DNA of 64,000 bases from Halieaceae bacterium (GTDB lineage: Bacteria; Pseudomonadota; Gammaproteobacteria; Pseudomonadales; Halieaceae): NCBI GenBank assembly GCA_902520195.1, contig CABYND010000002.1:161930-225929 (forward strand). Reading direction: 5' to 3'. Shown one piece after another: positions 41,101 to 47,552 of the stretch. Position 1 is the stretch's first letter; each line of letters begins with the position of its first letter. A program made the translations under genes and the position numbers. The notes under the pieces are model-generated. The model did not search any database. It worked only from the letters and a program-made list of their open reading frames with translations, and was not told where the DNA came from.

Positions 41101-41237
41101 GTATGTTGATCGGTACACTGTTCACGCTAGTGTTATTACCTGCGATTTACGCGCTGCTGGCATCGAATCATCAATCGGCAGAGCCCGACACTGGCAGCAC
41201 CGCCACAGAAGAACCGAACCAATCGATACCGGCCTAA
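38136..41237 (+). CDS. RND (HAE1-like) efflux permease
   Basis: A 1033-residue AcrB-class proton/drug antiporter with two repeats of six membrane helices and two large periplasmic loops. Proton-relay residues are visible: the Asp-Asp pair in LSVGLVVDDAIVVVENV (TM4) and the lysine in LVGLISKNAILIVEFANQA (TM10). It forms the inner-membrane part of a tripartite pump with the preceding adaptor. The middle of the gene is more AT-rich than either end, possibly from recombination. Substrate unknown. Confidence 0.93.
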   Translation: MIPPPASPRWTDLFIKRPVVAVVVCLSLLLVGIRSVVNLPVISFPIIESSSVAIVTIYPGASAETVQGFVTEPIERAASSVPGLDYIESVSTAGSSTVTLWLKLNQDTTEVISTLSTRLSQIRLELPGGAEDPAIQISRADTPWASFYLALRIPSNRTYAGVSDLIHRDIIPSLAAIPDVERVENDGLQQSMRIWLNPWKMAALGVSATDISSALRRNNVIGTFGRTENNSQRINLKTNSEAKTPSDFANMLIQNDGNSEIRLGDVAEIEIGTTELNNLDRYNQDRVIFIGVYPEPGTSEIEVGDSLYKTVEKINQSLPDDLQLFIPYDNSRYMRQAVAEIFSTLGETILLVGLVVLTLMGSARSALVPLLTIPISILGATAAISLMGFSINLLTILAIVLSVGLVVDDAIVVVENVARNLREGMTRKEAALASSRRLLTPIIAMTMTLAVVYAPIGFLSGLSGVLFKEFAFTLAIAVLISGFVAITLSPVLSAWVCPDKGHETNMSLWVNNRFENVVERYGCVVDFSLHWRWQLVLGGFFLSLLIAPLYVFSLKELSPTEDESNIMLVVEAAPEASIDETVSGFKDAVDVMLTEPTTSAIWQSINPGFGFGGHEFVSPDERSVSIHELLPVMTERLKNVSTISAFPSTTPSLPTAGQYDLEVVITSSDSLDNMRRLASAMAGRAMDSGLFYFFESGLKIDLLAVEYQLDKDRMADLGMSLGDLTSQMDLFVSEGYVTRYDERGRAYRVIPQLHQAFKGSPEALLDTPVVLPSGEQVPFGAFATLQRTTEPRALTRFQQKNSFKLFGGVIPGYTKDQALTYVEELADELLPPGYILDYTGESREIRREGNTMINVLGLSLIMVFLVLALQFDSFRDPLIILLGSAPLALFAALVITFTGFTTINIYSQVGLITLVGLISKNAILIVEFANQAQAQGMNKLEAIKAGSLYRLRPVLMTTGATIFGHFPLVLVEGAGAEARNSIGFILVIGMLIGTLFTLVLLPAIYALLASNHQSAEPDTGSTATEEPNQSIPA

Positions 41238-41255
41238 CATCAGGCCTCGCGTTAC

Positions 41256-41284
41256 TTGACGCGTGGAGGGTGCGCGGGTTTAAT
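41256..41284 (+). promoter_or_regulatory. Sigma-70 promoter of tRNA-Phe
   Basis: TTGACG, exactly 17 bases, then TTTAAT: five of six matches to each consensus hexamer. A GC-rich discriminator (ACGCGG) follows, as expected for a stringently controlled stable-RNA promoter. The tRNA starts about 25 bases beyond the predicted start point. Confidence 0.75.
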
Positions 41285-41315
41285 ACGCGGCCTTCACGCT
41301 GTGCGCCCCTCTTTT

Positions 41316-41391
41316 GCCCAGGTAGCTCAGTTGGTAGAGCAGTGGACTGAAAATCCTCGTGTCGGTGGTTCGATTCCGCCCCTGGGCACCA
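41316..41391 (+). tRNA. pheT: tRNA-Phe (GAA)
   Basis: A 76-base cloverleaf: acceptor GCCCAGG/CCTGGGC, D-arm GCTC...GAGC, anticodon arm with loop CTGAAAA (anticodon GAA), T-arm GGTGG/TTCGATT/CCGCC, and an encoded CCA tail. The downstream 8 kb is accessory sequence, consistent with tRNA-Phe being an integration site, but no duplicated 3-prime end is seen within the window. Confidence 0.97.
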
Positions 41392-41452
41392 TTAAAAACC
41401 GGAAATATCCATATAAATTAAAGGCTAAATGAGGTTCTGTTTGCCTTACTCC

Positions 41453-41486
41453 CCAATGTACTCCCCAAAATTTGGGGCGACATTGG
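41453..41486. repeat. Nested perfect palindrome downstream of tRNA-Phe
   Basis: CCAATGT...ACATTGG encloses CCCCAAA-A-TTTGGGG, giving two concentric 7-bp stems. The decamer TACTCCCCAA also occurs twice in direct order (from 41448 and 41459). The pattern resembles a recombinase-binding or attachment region, but no integrase gene is present. The rest of 41392-41801 has no supportable gene. Confidence 0.45.
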
Positions 41487-41801
41487 CTTATTTCATCCAG
41501 AAACAATTCGCGCCGGTTCGGCTTAGTAATGCTGTTTCTCTAGCTCTGCAGATGACGCACCGATAATGCAATCTTCCGGTTTTGACCCACTTGGATTGAG
41601 GTTGAATAGCGGCGATCGGAAGTAACGGTCCCCAATGCGTCAGGCTCTTAACCTCTGATTCTCTCCCCATGAACGAAACTCTAAGCCGATTCGGAGGGTG
41701 AAAAACCCTATAACAATTGCTAAATCACTTTCCGGGCGGATCTCGATGAGGGAAAGCAATAGCATCCCAGCGGGGAAGCCCACAAAAATATAAGGGAAGG
41801 T

Positions 41802-42053
41802 TCACAAGGCTGCTGCGTAAATGTCTCTGATGCGTGTTTCTAGGATTGCCATGGCGGCGTAGCCACCAAGAAATCCAGAGCCTACGCCTGGAATCCATTC
41901 AGTTAAAAAGTTTATCCAAGATAGGTCGAACCAGTTGAATATGTTGATGCCCCACCACAAAGCTTTAAGTGCCCAATAAAAACCTGTCCAGCAAAGGACC
42001 ATTGCTAACATGAGCACGAAAGACCAAAGCAGAGACCGGATAAGTTTAGTCAT
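41802..42053 (-). CDS. Small two-TM membrane protein, unknown
   Basis: An 83-residue protein with two hydrophobic stretches: about residues 5-28 (IRSLLWSFVLMLAMVLCWTGFYWA) and a glycine-rich one at 56-70 (GVGSGFLGGYAAMAI). It is rich in tryptophan. The start has a good GGAGG (GGAGGCTACAGGACATG). No family recognised. It lies just left of the first repeat copy and on the strand on which the repeat's peptide frame reads. Confidence 0.6.
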   Translation of the reverse strand: MTKLIRSLLWSFVLMLAMVLCWTGFYWALKALWWGINIFNWFDLSWINFLTEWIPGVGSGFLGGYAAMAILETRIRDIYAAAL

Positions 42054-42085
42054 GTCCTGTAGCCTCCGGCGGCTCGAGCCTTGAC

Positions 42086-42306
42086 GTAACCGAGCGTTAA
42101 GTTTTTTGAATTCTTTCGAACCACAACGTAACTCCAGATAACTCAGGAACTAAACCATTCGTACTTGATTTGAGACGACTCAAGACGGGTGATTTTATTT
42201 CTCTTTTGTCATTATTTTATCAGGGATCTACACCCCCCCCCGGGAGGGGCTAACTGCCGTTGTGATTGTGATGTTTACCGCCCAGATACATTAGGGGTGG
42301 GATTGA
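42086..42306. repeat. Dispersed island repeat, copy 1 (long form)
   Basis: About 220 bases. The left part GATAACTCAGGAACTAA...GTACTTGA...AAGACG is shared with copy 2. The right part ACACCCCC...GGGAGGGGCTAACTGCCGTTGTGATTGTGATG...ACCGCCCAGATACATTAG is shared with all four copies. All copies have the same orientation. The poly-C/poly-G junction can form a GC hairpin. On the minus strand, 42250-42291 reads MYLGGKHHNHNGS-stop. Confidence 0.85.
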
Positions 42307-42381
42307 GTTCATAGCCGCTAGCATGTTTAGAAAAATCTTGAGGAGAAGCAGTGCAGTCGGATTGGAGAAACTCATATTCAT
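42250..42381 (-). CDS. Possible 43-residue small protein ending in the His-rich repeat peptide
   Basis: An open frame too short for the ORF track runs ATG AAT ATG AGT... into repeat copy 1. It encodes a hydrophobic stretch TALLLLKIFLNMLAAM, then the repeat-encoded tail MYLGGKHHNHNGS. The layout (membrane segment plus His-rich tail) is protein-like. Against it: no clear ribosome site, and the upstream part is not conserved among copies. Offered as a candidate only. Confidence 0.22.
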   Translation of the reverse strand: MNMSFSNPTALLLLKIFLNMLAAMNSIPPLMYLGGKHHNHNGS

Positions 42382-42554
42382 GGTAGAAATTTATTTGGTC
42401 AGAACCCTGTTCCCCGGAAACGCCGGCAGCTGCACACCAAAAGGATGACTGAACCTGGAAGGTCGTGAAGTCACTACGGTTGTGAAAGTTTAGCGTCACA
42501 GCAATTTATTAGGTTCCCCGTAGCTAGAGACGCCTTGTGATAATTTTTGAAACC

Positions 42555-43679
42555 TCAATCCAAGCTAGGATTAAGAAGGTATTTGCCTCCAGTCCGTAAC
42601 TCACTCATTCGAACCAATACCTCAGGGTTTAGTGCCCCGGTCATCGATATTTCTTCTTCATAGGAGCTAGCGAATATGGTCGTGAGGTTGGCTGCCACGA
42701 CATTCCTTAGACGTTCCATTTCAGTGCCACCGATTCCTCGTAAATGAGTATCCAGCAAAAATCCTTCTATCCCCCAGTCCAAACCAAAGGACCGTTTGAT
42801 AACAGTCGGCGACGGATTAAGTCCCCCGTAGATATAGAGATGCTTTCGCAACCCGGCATTTAAAGTCGGTGGGTTTCCTTGGTCTTCACTGAACACTTTG
42901 TGCATCGAGTTGAGTAACTGTCCAGCCAATTCACCGCCACCAATTGCATCAAAAGCAACAGTCGCGCCGGTCTCCAGAATATATTTTTCTAGTGTTCTGG
43001 AAAACCGCCCGTCTTCATAGTTCAAAACGTACCTTGCTCCGATTGCGCTAAGAATTCTCGCTTGCTGAGTATTCCGTACGATATTTATTAGTGGGACTTC
43101 CTCAGCAATGCATAATCGCTGCAACATTTGACCAAGATTTGATGCCGCGGCGGTATTTATAAGTGCGGAATGTCCCCCTGACCGCATGACCATAAGCATG
43201 CTGAGCGCCGTGAGCGGATTGATAAAGGCGGAAGCGCCCTGCCTCGGGGATAAGTCTTGGTCAATTTTTAAACAAGAATTAACGTCAATTAACAAATACC
43301 TCTGATAGGTACCGTCGCCCTTCACAGCAACTGTCTTACCTAAAAGCCGTTTTGCCGCCGCTGAGGTGCCCGCAGCGACGACCACGCCCGCCCCCTCTCT
43401 ACCAAAGACCAACGCTTTACCGATGCGACTTAGTAATGCACTGAGCTTATTATTCGGGATGCTTCCCTGAATTCCGAATCTTTTGCCGTCGGTCACCCGC
43501 GCCAAAGTTGAGAGAGTTGCGCCAGCCAAAAGCCCTTTGAGGTCTATTGGATTAAATGGTGCAGCCTGCACTTCGACCAATACCTGGTTCTCCAGACATT
43601 CCGGGACTTTTGTCTTTTCAATAAAAAGTTCCAAGCGTCCGTCTGGTGTTATGAGAGAGATTAATCGCCTATTTTCCAT
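42555..43679 (-). CDS. MDR-superfamily (quinone oxidoreductase-like) dehydrogenase
   Basis: A 374-residue protein. VLVEVQAAPFNPIDLKGL and VFGREGAGVVVAAGTSAAAKRLLGKTVAV form the GroES-like domain. SALINTAAASNLGQMLQRL is the nucleotide-binding loop of the Rossmann domain, but the usual GxGxxG is degraded. The FDAIGGGELAGQLL segment is typical of the fold. No structural-zinc cysteines. Start placed at 43679 (MENRRLISLITPDG); the longer track start has no homology-like sequence. It is flanked by repeat copies 1 and 2, so it sits like a cassette. Confidence 0.75.
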   Translation of the reverse strand: MENRRLISLITPDGRLELFIEKTKVPECLENQVLVEVQAAPFNPIDLKGLLAGATLSTLARVTDGKRFGIQGSIPNNKLSALLSRIGKALVFGREGAGVVVAAGTSAAAKRLLGKTVAVKGDGTYQRYLLIDVNSCLKIDQDLSPRQGASAFINPLTALSMLMVMRSGGHSALINTAAASNLGQMLQRLCIAEEVPLINIVRNTQQARILSAIGARYVLNYEDGRFSRTLEKYILETGATVAFDAIGGGELAGQLLNSMHKVFSEDQGNPPTLNAGLRKHLYIYGGLNPSPTVIKRSFGLDWGIEGFLLDTHLRGIGGTEMERLRNVVAANLTTIFASSYEEEISMTGALNPEVLVRMSELRTGGKYLLNPSLD

Positions 43680-43832
43680 ACCTTGAGGACCGCCCAGTTT
43701 TGCAAAGTTGTGATTCACGCAAAAAAAACTGGCTGCTTGCAGCAATACGATTTGCGATGACCGAGATTATGTCACCTAAAGTTGCTGATCTCGCAATTAA
43801 GAGGGGGCAGAGGTATGTCAGCGACGAGAAGG

Positions 43833-44050
43833 GTAACGACGCGGGGAGTTGTGAATTCTTCCTAGCGTCAACAAAACTCAGCGTAACCTCGGATAACTCA
43901 GGAACTAAGCTATCCGTACTTGAGTTGAGGTGAGTTAAGACGAGTTATGTTGTCTCTAATTTGTCAGTGAAATACACCCCCCCGGGGGGGCTAACCGTCG
44001 TTGTGATGGTGATGGTTACCGCCCAGATACATTAGGGGGTGGAATTGGGC
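43833..44050. repeat. Dispersed island repeat, copy 2 (long form)
   Basis: Aligns with copy 1 over about 200 bases, starting near GTAAC...GAATTCTT and running through GATAACTCAGGAACTAAGC to the conserved GCCCAGATACATTAGGGGG end. Minus-strand 43991-44032 reads MYLGGNHHHHNDG-stop. The frame remains open upstream to a GTG just past the preceding gene's stop codon. Moderate divergence from copy 1 with one-base indels in the flanks. Confidence 0.85.
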
Positions 44051-44116
44051 AGGCCCGTTTTCTTTATCGTTGCTATGGGAAACTGCCAGCACGGTTGCGA
44101 AAAACGGCACGGGTTT

Positions 44117-44497
44117 TCATAACGGATATTTTAAATCTACGTTGCAGTCGAAAGCGTCTATGAAAGCATTCGACACCAGATGCAGAGCGAGGTTATTTAA
44201 TTTCTCTGGATTCTCATTCAAATACTTGATAACCAGCCCCACTATCTCTTGCCTAGTAGCCGCATCAGGCATGCAGTATTTGCCGCTATCTATGCCGCCA
44301 GTGCTAGACCAATGAAGATGGTCAAAGGCATCGGCCACACCAACAATGTAACCAACGCACCCGCCAGATTCCCACTCATCGTCAGCCGCACAAAGACCAG
44401 CGAGAATATTGCCGTTCATGAAGTCGGCTCGGGCAGGCGGTACGTTAAATCCTATATAGAAGACAAAAGCGATAATGGCGAGCAGTGGTTTAGTCAT
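44117..44497 (-). CDS. Rap1a/Tai-like secreted protein (immunity-protein fold)
   Basis: A 126-residue protein with a signal peptide (MTKPLLAIIAFVFYIGFNVPPARA). The domain has the Rap1a/Tai immunity pattern: NGNILAGLC, CVGYIVGVADAF, YCMPDAATRQEIVGLVIKYL and a C-terminal LALHLVSNAFIDAF, with paired cysteines. Known members neutralise T6SS peptidoglycan amidase effectors in the periplasm, but the fold is also found in proteins of unknown role. No T6SS effector is nearby. Start at 44497 because the signal peptide begins there. Confidence 0.72.
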   Translation of the reverse strand: MTKPLLAIIAFVFYIGFNVPPARADFMNGNILAGLCAADDEWESGGCVGYIVGVADAFDHLHWSSTGGIDSGKYCMPDAATRQEIVGLVIKYLNENPEKLNNLALHLVSNAFIDAFDCNVDLKYPL

Positions 44498-44583
44498 GCC
44501 CTCGGTCTGTGAGGATGCTCCCTCAGTGCGGATTTTCGACATAGTGGATACCGCGTAACGTCGAGGTTTGGCTGGGACACTAA

Positions 44584-45072
44584 TTAGCGCCTCCTCCATT
44601 CCCACGGCGGCATCGGATCTTCGTCTACCCACAACCCCTTAGGTGCCTGCTGAGCCTCGACCTGACAGTCATTCAGCACCTGACTATCCGGTGCATAACG
44701 CTCATACCACCACGCATACCCCGCACACACCATTGAGGCGTTGATGTCATAGCCATCATTCGAGTGATATAGCTGGCCTACGAGACGGCCATAGCGATCC
44801 TCATCGACCTCACCTAAATAGACACTACGAGCGACCATGTATACGAGAGCGGCAGTAGCGATTGGACCGTAGGGTTGATCCCGTTCGGGTGCGTCTATGC
44901 CGTGTAAGCGGACGCGTGTGCGATCCATCAGGACGATAGTGTCGCCATCAGTCACTCGGTCTACTTTGACCCAGCGGGCTTCTGAGGGGACGCCCGCGGG
45001 CCGCTCATCCGCATAGACGGATAACGCCCAAGCACAGGCAGCAAATGAAGCAAAGCTGAGTAAACGGATCAT
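44584..45072 (-). CDS. Secreted thermonuclease-family (SNase) protein
   Basis: A 162-residue staphylococcal-nuclease-like protein with signal peptide MIRLLSFASFAACAWALSVYA. Active-site features are DGDTIVLMDRTRVRLHGIDAPE (Asp and first Arg), then the second catalytic Glu/Arg region GEVDEDRYGRLVGQL. It ends PPWEWRRR, the usual W-E-W-R tail of such proteins. Lies directly upstream of the Rap1a-like gene on the same strand and next to repeat copy 3. Confidence 0.87.
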   Translation of the reverse strand: MIRLLSFASFAACAWALSVYADERPAGVPSEARWVKVDRVTDGDTIVLMDRTRVRLHGIDAPERDQPYGPIATAALVYMVARSVYLGEVDEDRYGRLVGQLYHSNDGYDINASMVCAGYAWWYERYAPDSQVLNDCQVEAQQAPKGLWVDEDPMPPWEWRRR

Positions 45073-45085
45073 GCGGCCAGATTAA

Positions 45086-45157
45086 CACCCCCGGGAGGGA
45101 GCTAACTGCCGTTGTGATTGTGATGGTCACCGCCCAGATACATAAGATAGGAATTTT
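45086..45157. repeat. Dispersed island repeat, copy 3 (short form)
   Basis: Contains only the right, most conserved part: ACACCCCCGGGAGGGAGCTAACTGCC...GTCACCGCCCAGATACATAAG. It begins 13 bases upstream of the SNase start codon. Minus-strand 45102-45143 reads MYLGGDHHNHNGS-stop, within a 44-codon open frame from an ATG further upstream. Confidence 0.8.
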
Positions 45158-45307
45158 GAAAGCTACACAGACAGCGCGATAAGCTATTGCCCACCAGTCG
45201 CCGTGTCCCTATCGACCACGGCGAAAGATTCATAAATCTGTATCACCCTGGATTCTGCCGTGATAGCGTCAAAATGCGACGCCAAAAAATACTTAGAGTA
45301 AGTTGAA

Positions 45308-45646
45308 ATGGAAAATCTTTCCCCCATCGCAGAGGCCATACGACATTACAAGCTCAATGCAAGCGGTGGTTATGACGAGTGGTCAAAAGTGCCGCGGGCG
45401 CCTGATTACAAAATGCATGTGCCTTCCATGGACTTCAATGTGACAGGTCACGACGAGGTGCGAGAAGTCATTTTCGGTTGGCTGACAGATATTGGCGCCC
45501 AGCAAGAACTAGTCAATATCGTTGAGTTCGGCGGCTCAGTAACTTGTTTCCTGCACATCACAGACAAAGAAGGCGCTGTCCTAGACATTGTCGAGGTCTT
45601 TCAAATAGACGACCAAGGCAGGGTCAGTGAAATTTGGGCGCTTTGA
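45308..45646 (+). CDS. NTF2/SnoaL-like small protein
   Basis: A 112-residue protein with the layout of a SnoaL/NTF2-fold domain: an N-terminal helix IAEAIRHYKL, an aromatic-lined pocket and a terminal strand IVEVFQIDDQGRVSEIWAL. Function cannot be assigned. The single gene lies between repeat copies 3 and 4. Confidence 0.6.
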   Translation: MENLSPIAEAIRHYKLNASGGYDEWSKVPRAPDYKMHVPSMDFNVTGHDEVREVIFGWLTDIGAQQELVNIVEFGGSVTCFLHITDKEGAVLDIVEVFQIDDQGRVSEIWAL

Positions 45647-45780
45647 GTATAAAAAGCCACCTATACAGATGGTAAAGATCGCGGGGGCACACGGCAGGAT
45701 TTGGCAACAAGGAAACCCCAGCGCCTAGTGAGGATGGTCTAGCTGGGCTTGGGTTGGAACATCAGATGCAGCCAGATGAG

Positions 45781-45852
45781 GCCCTCCGGGGCCGCCAACT
45801 GCTGTTGTGATTGTGATGGTTACCGCCGATATACATTAGGGAGTGGGATTGG
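45781..45852. repeat. Dispersed island repeat, copy 4 (short, divergent)
   Basis: CTCCGGGGCCGCCAACTGCTGTTGTGATTGTGATGGTTACCGCCGATATACATTAGGGAGTGGGATTGGG. Minus-strand 45795-45836 reads MYIGGNHHNHNSSW; the stop is changed to TGG and the frame continues eleven codons. The same 42-base spacing as the other copies is kept with no indel. Confidence 0.8.
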
Positions 45853-45891
45853 GTGTAATCTCAGGACGCCAATAGTTGGAGTCGCATTGCA

Positions 45892-46530
45892 GTGACCGTT
45901 CTTCATGATTTTTCATCCGACGAAGTTGAATACTTTGAGCGCCAATATCCTGAGGACTTAGAGCATATATTCGCTCTGCACGGGCCCGAGATGCCGCTGC
46001 TGATTTTCACGGGAACCAGAGACAACCGGCATGTCGAAGAGTGGCAGAAGCATTTCGCTCTTATTGAGCGCAGGATAGATTTCTTATTTTGTTTGTTTTT
46101 CCACGTCTTGATCGATCAAGCGTTGAACAGTACCCGGCGACGCGAGCGATTAAACACATGGTCAGCTTCCCGACGCCATGTCGCTCAGCCAAAGCTTCAT
46201 GGAGTCCTAGGCACAGCCCGCAGCAATATAAGTCCTTTTTACCTCCTAACATCAGCGGCTTTATGGCGGGATGATGAGACTGATGTGGACAAAAAACTCA
46301 TCGCTTACAGCCGATTATTTCGCCGTGAGAGCGAGGAGCAAAATATTCCTTACGATTTCCTTGTCACACGCGATATCTCTCGCGTGACACAAACGTTCGC
46401 CAATCATTACAGTGAATTTGTCCGTCCATATTTTCATAATCAAAAGCCAGATATGGAATTGCTTGAATTGTGGGGGTCATTGTTATTGAGAGAGCTTGGG
46501 GTAACTCACGCAAACGAAGGTGATATCTGA
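45892..46530 (+). CDS. Hypothetical protein, orphan
   Basis: A 212-residue protein from a GTG start, mostly alpha-helical by composition, rich in charged and aromatic residues, with no signal peptide. The segment RIDFLFCLFFHVLIDQAL is hydrophobic and could be a buried helix. No family recognised. It directly follows repeat copy 4. It could be a phage- or defence-derived protein, but nothing in the sequence shows this. Confidence 0.5.
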   Translation: MTVLHDFSSDEVEYFERQYPEDLEHIFALHGPEMPLLIFTGTRDNRHVEEWQKHFALIERRIDFLFCLFFHVLIDQALNSTRRRERLNTWSASRRHVAQPKLHGVLGTARSNISPFYLLTSAALWRDDETDVDKKLIAYSRLFRRESEEQNIPYDFLVTRDISRVTQTFANHYSEFVRPYFHNQKPDMELLELWGSLLLRELGVTHANEGDI

Positions 46531-46728
46531 GCGGATGCGAGACATCAGAAGACGCTGGGAATACATATTTCAGTGCTTAAAGATGAGGGCCATATGATTG
46601 CCCCTAAAGAGGTTTGACGAGCTATCGAGCAGTTTATGAGCAGACTATCGAGCGTCAGGGTGCGTAAATGTTTGCCCTCGGTGATTACTCGTAACCCTCG
46701 TCATTTGCCGGTAAAGGTCCTCGAGGCG

Positions 46729-46959
46729 CTAGTCAATTTCATACTTCCTGCACAATGCGTCGACGAATTCATCGCCGGCGCGCATACCAACAAGTAGATC
46801 ACGTGAAAATGCAATGGGCCAGTTTGGTGCCTTGGGCATTGGCTCAGCAGGGCAAATTGCCGCCCAAAAATCATCAAAGGACAACTCAAGTTCGTTGGAC
46901 TTAACGTGGCAAACGTAGGTGTAGGCTGCGCGACGAACCTTATCTTCAAGACGCGGCAT
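46729..46959 (-). CDS. Small hypothetical protein
   Basis: A 76-residue soluble protein, MPRLEDKVRRAAYTYV...ELSFDDFWAAICPAEPMPKAPNWP, with helical acidic character and no recognised domain. The overlapping frame 46701-46949 is less protein-like. Seven bases downstream of the next minus-strand gene, so possibly co-transcribed with it. Confidence 0.45.
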   Translation of the reverse strand: MPRLEDKVRRAAYTYVCHVKSNELELSFDDFWAAICPAEPMPKAPNWPIAFSRDLLVGMRAGDEFVDALCRKYEID

Positions 46960-46965
46960 CAGACA

Positions 46966-47238
46966 CTATCTCTCTGAGGCAAGTGCTGCGCATCGCTCTT
47001 TGTCTTGCGAAGCGTATGTCTCACAAAGGTCAATCACATCGACCGGCCCCGCGGTTGCGTTGGGGTACCTCCCAGTTTCGCGACATTGCCACTCTGCTCT
47101 CTCGACCTGACGTACACAACGGTCATAGCGCGTTTCCTCGTCGCTAATGCGCATTTCCTGAGCTAAACCCACAAACACCGCGGTCAAAAATGCGCCGATC
47201 ACAATCTTGTTAAGCAACAGGTGTCTTCCCCGGTCCAA
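46966..47238 (-). CDS. Small exported or anchored hypothetical protein
   Basis: A 90-residue protein with an N-terminal hydrophobic segment (KIVIGAFLTAVFVGLA) and a short periplasmic-type domain containing four cysteines (CVRQVERAEWQC, DLCETYA, ERCAAL) that could form two disulfides. No family recognised. Confidence 0.5.
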   Translation of the reverse strand: MDRGRHLLLNKIVIGAFLTAVFVGLAQEMRISDEETRYDRCVRQVERAEWQCRETGRYPNATAGPVDVIDLCETYASQDKERCAALASER

Positions 47239-47552
47239 GTGCGACCAAAGTACTCATTACGTCACACGCTTTCAAACCTCACATCCTGTGGGCTGTTTGT
47301 CTGGATCAAAGGTGCACTAGGTGCCTTACCATTTCTCGCGCCATTACGACTTGTTAAAAGCTTTGCGTAACAATGGGCGCGATGGATGAAATAGCGGCCA
47401 ATCGATATTGCTGCCAGACGTTCGTGCAGTAATGAGGTGATGACCACCAAAGGGTGCAAATTTGCTCTGAAACTGCTGGTGAACCGACCGCGCGTTCGTT
47501 ATGTTTGTCTCGTTTTCAGTGCGGGCGTAGTCGCCGTCAGGATTTGCTTTAC
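47239..47552. other. Gene-poor spacer in tRNA-Phe island
   Basis: About 310 bases; the minus-strand frame 47262-47459 (65 residues) has no start context or domain that supports a gene. No repeat copy or terminator recognised. Confidence 0.4.

Noticed and set aside
42275-42499. 74-residue minus-strand ORF in the repeat region
   Set aside because: Ends inside repeat copy 1 in a frame different from the conserved peptide frame, with a GTG start and no ribosome site.
42086-45852. Integron gene-cassette array with attC sites
   Set aside because: The repeats lack paired RYYYAAC/GTTRRRY core sites and the usual imperfect long hairpin, genes are in mixed orientations, and no integrase is present.
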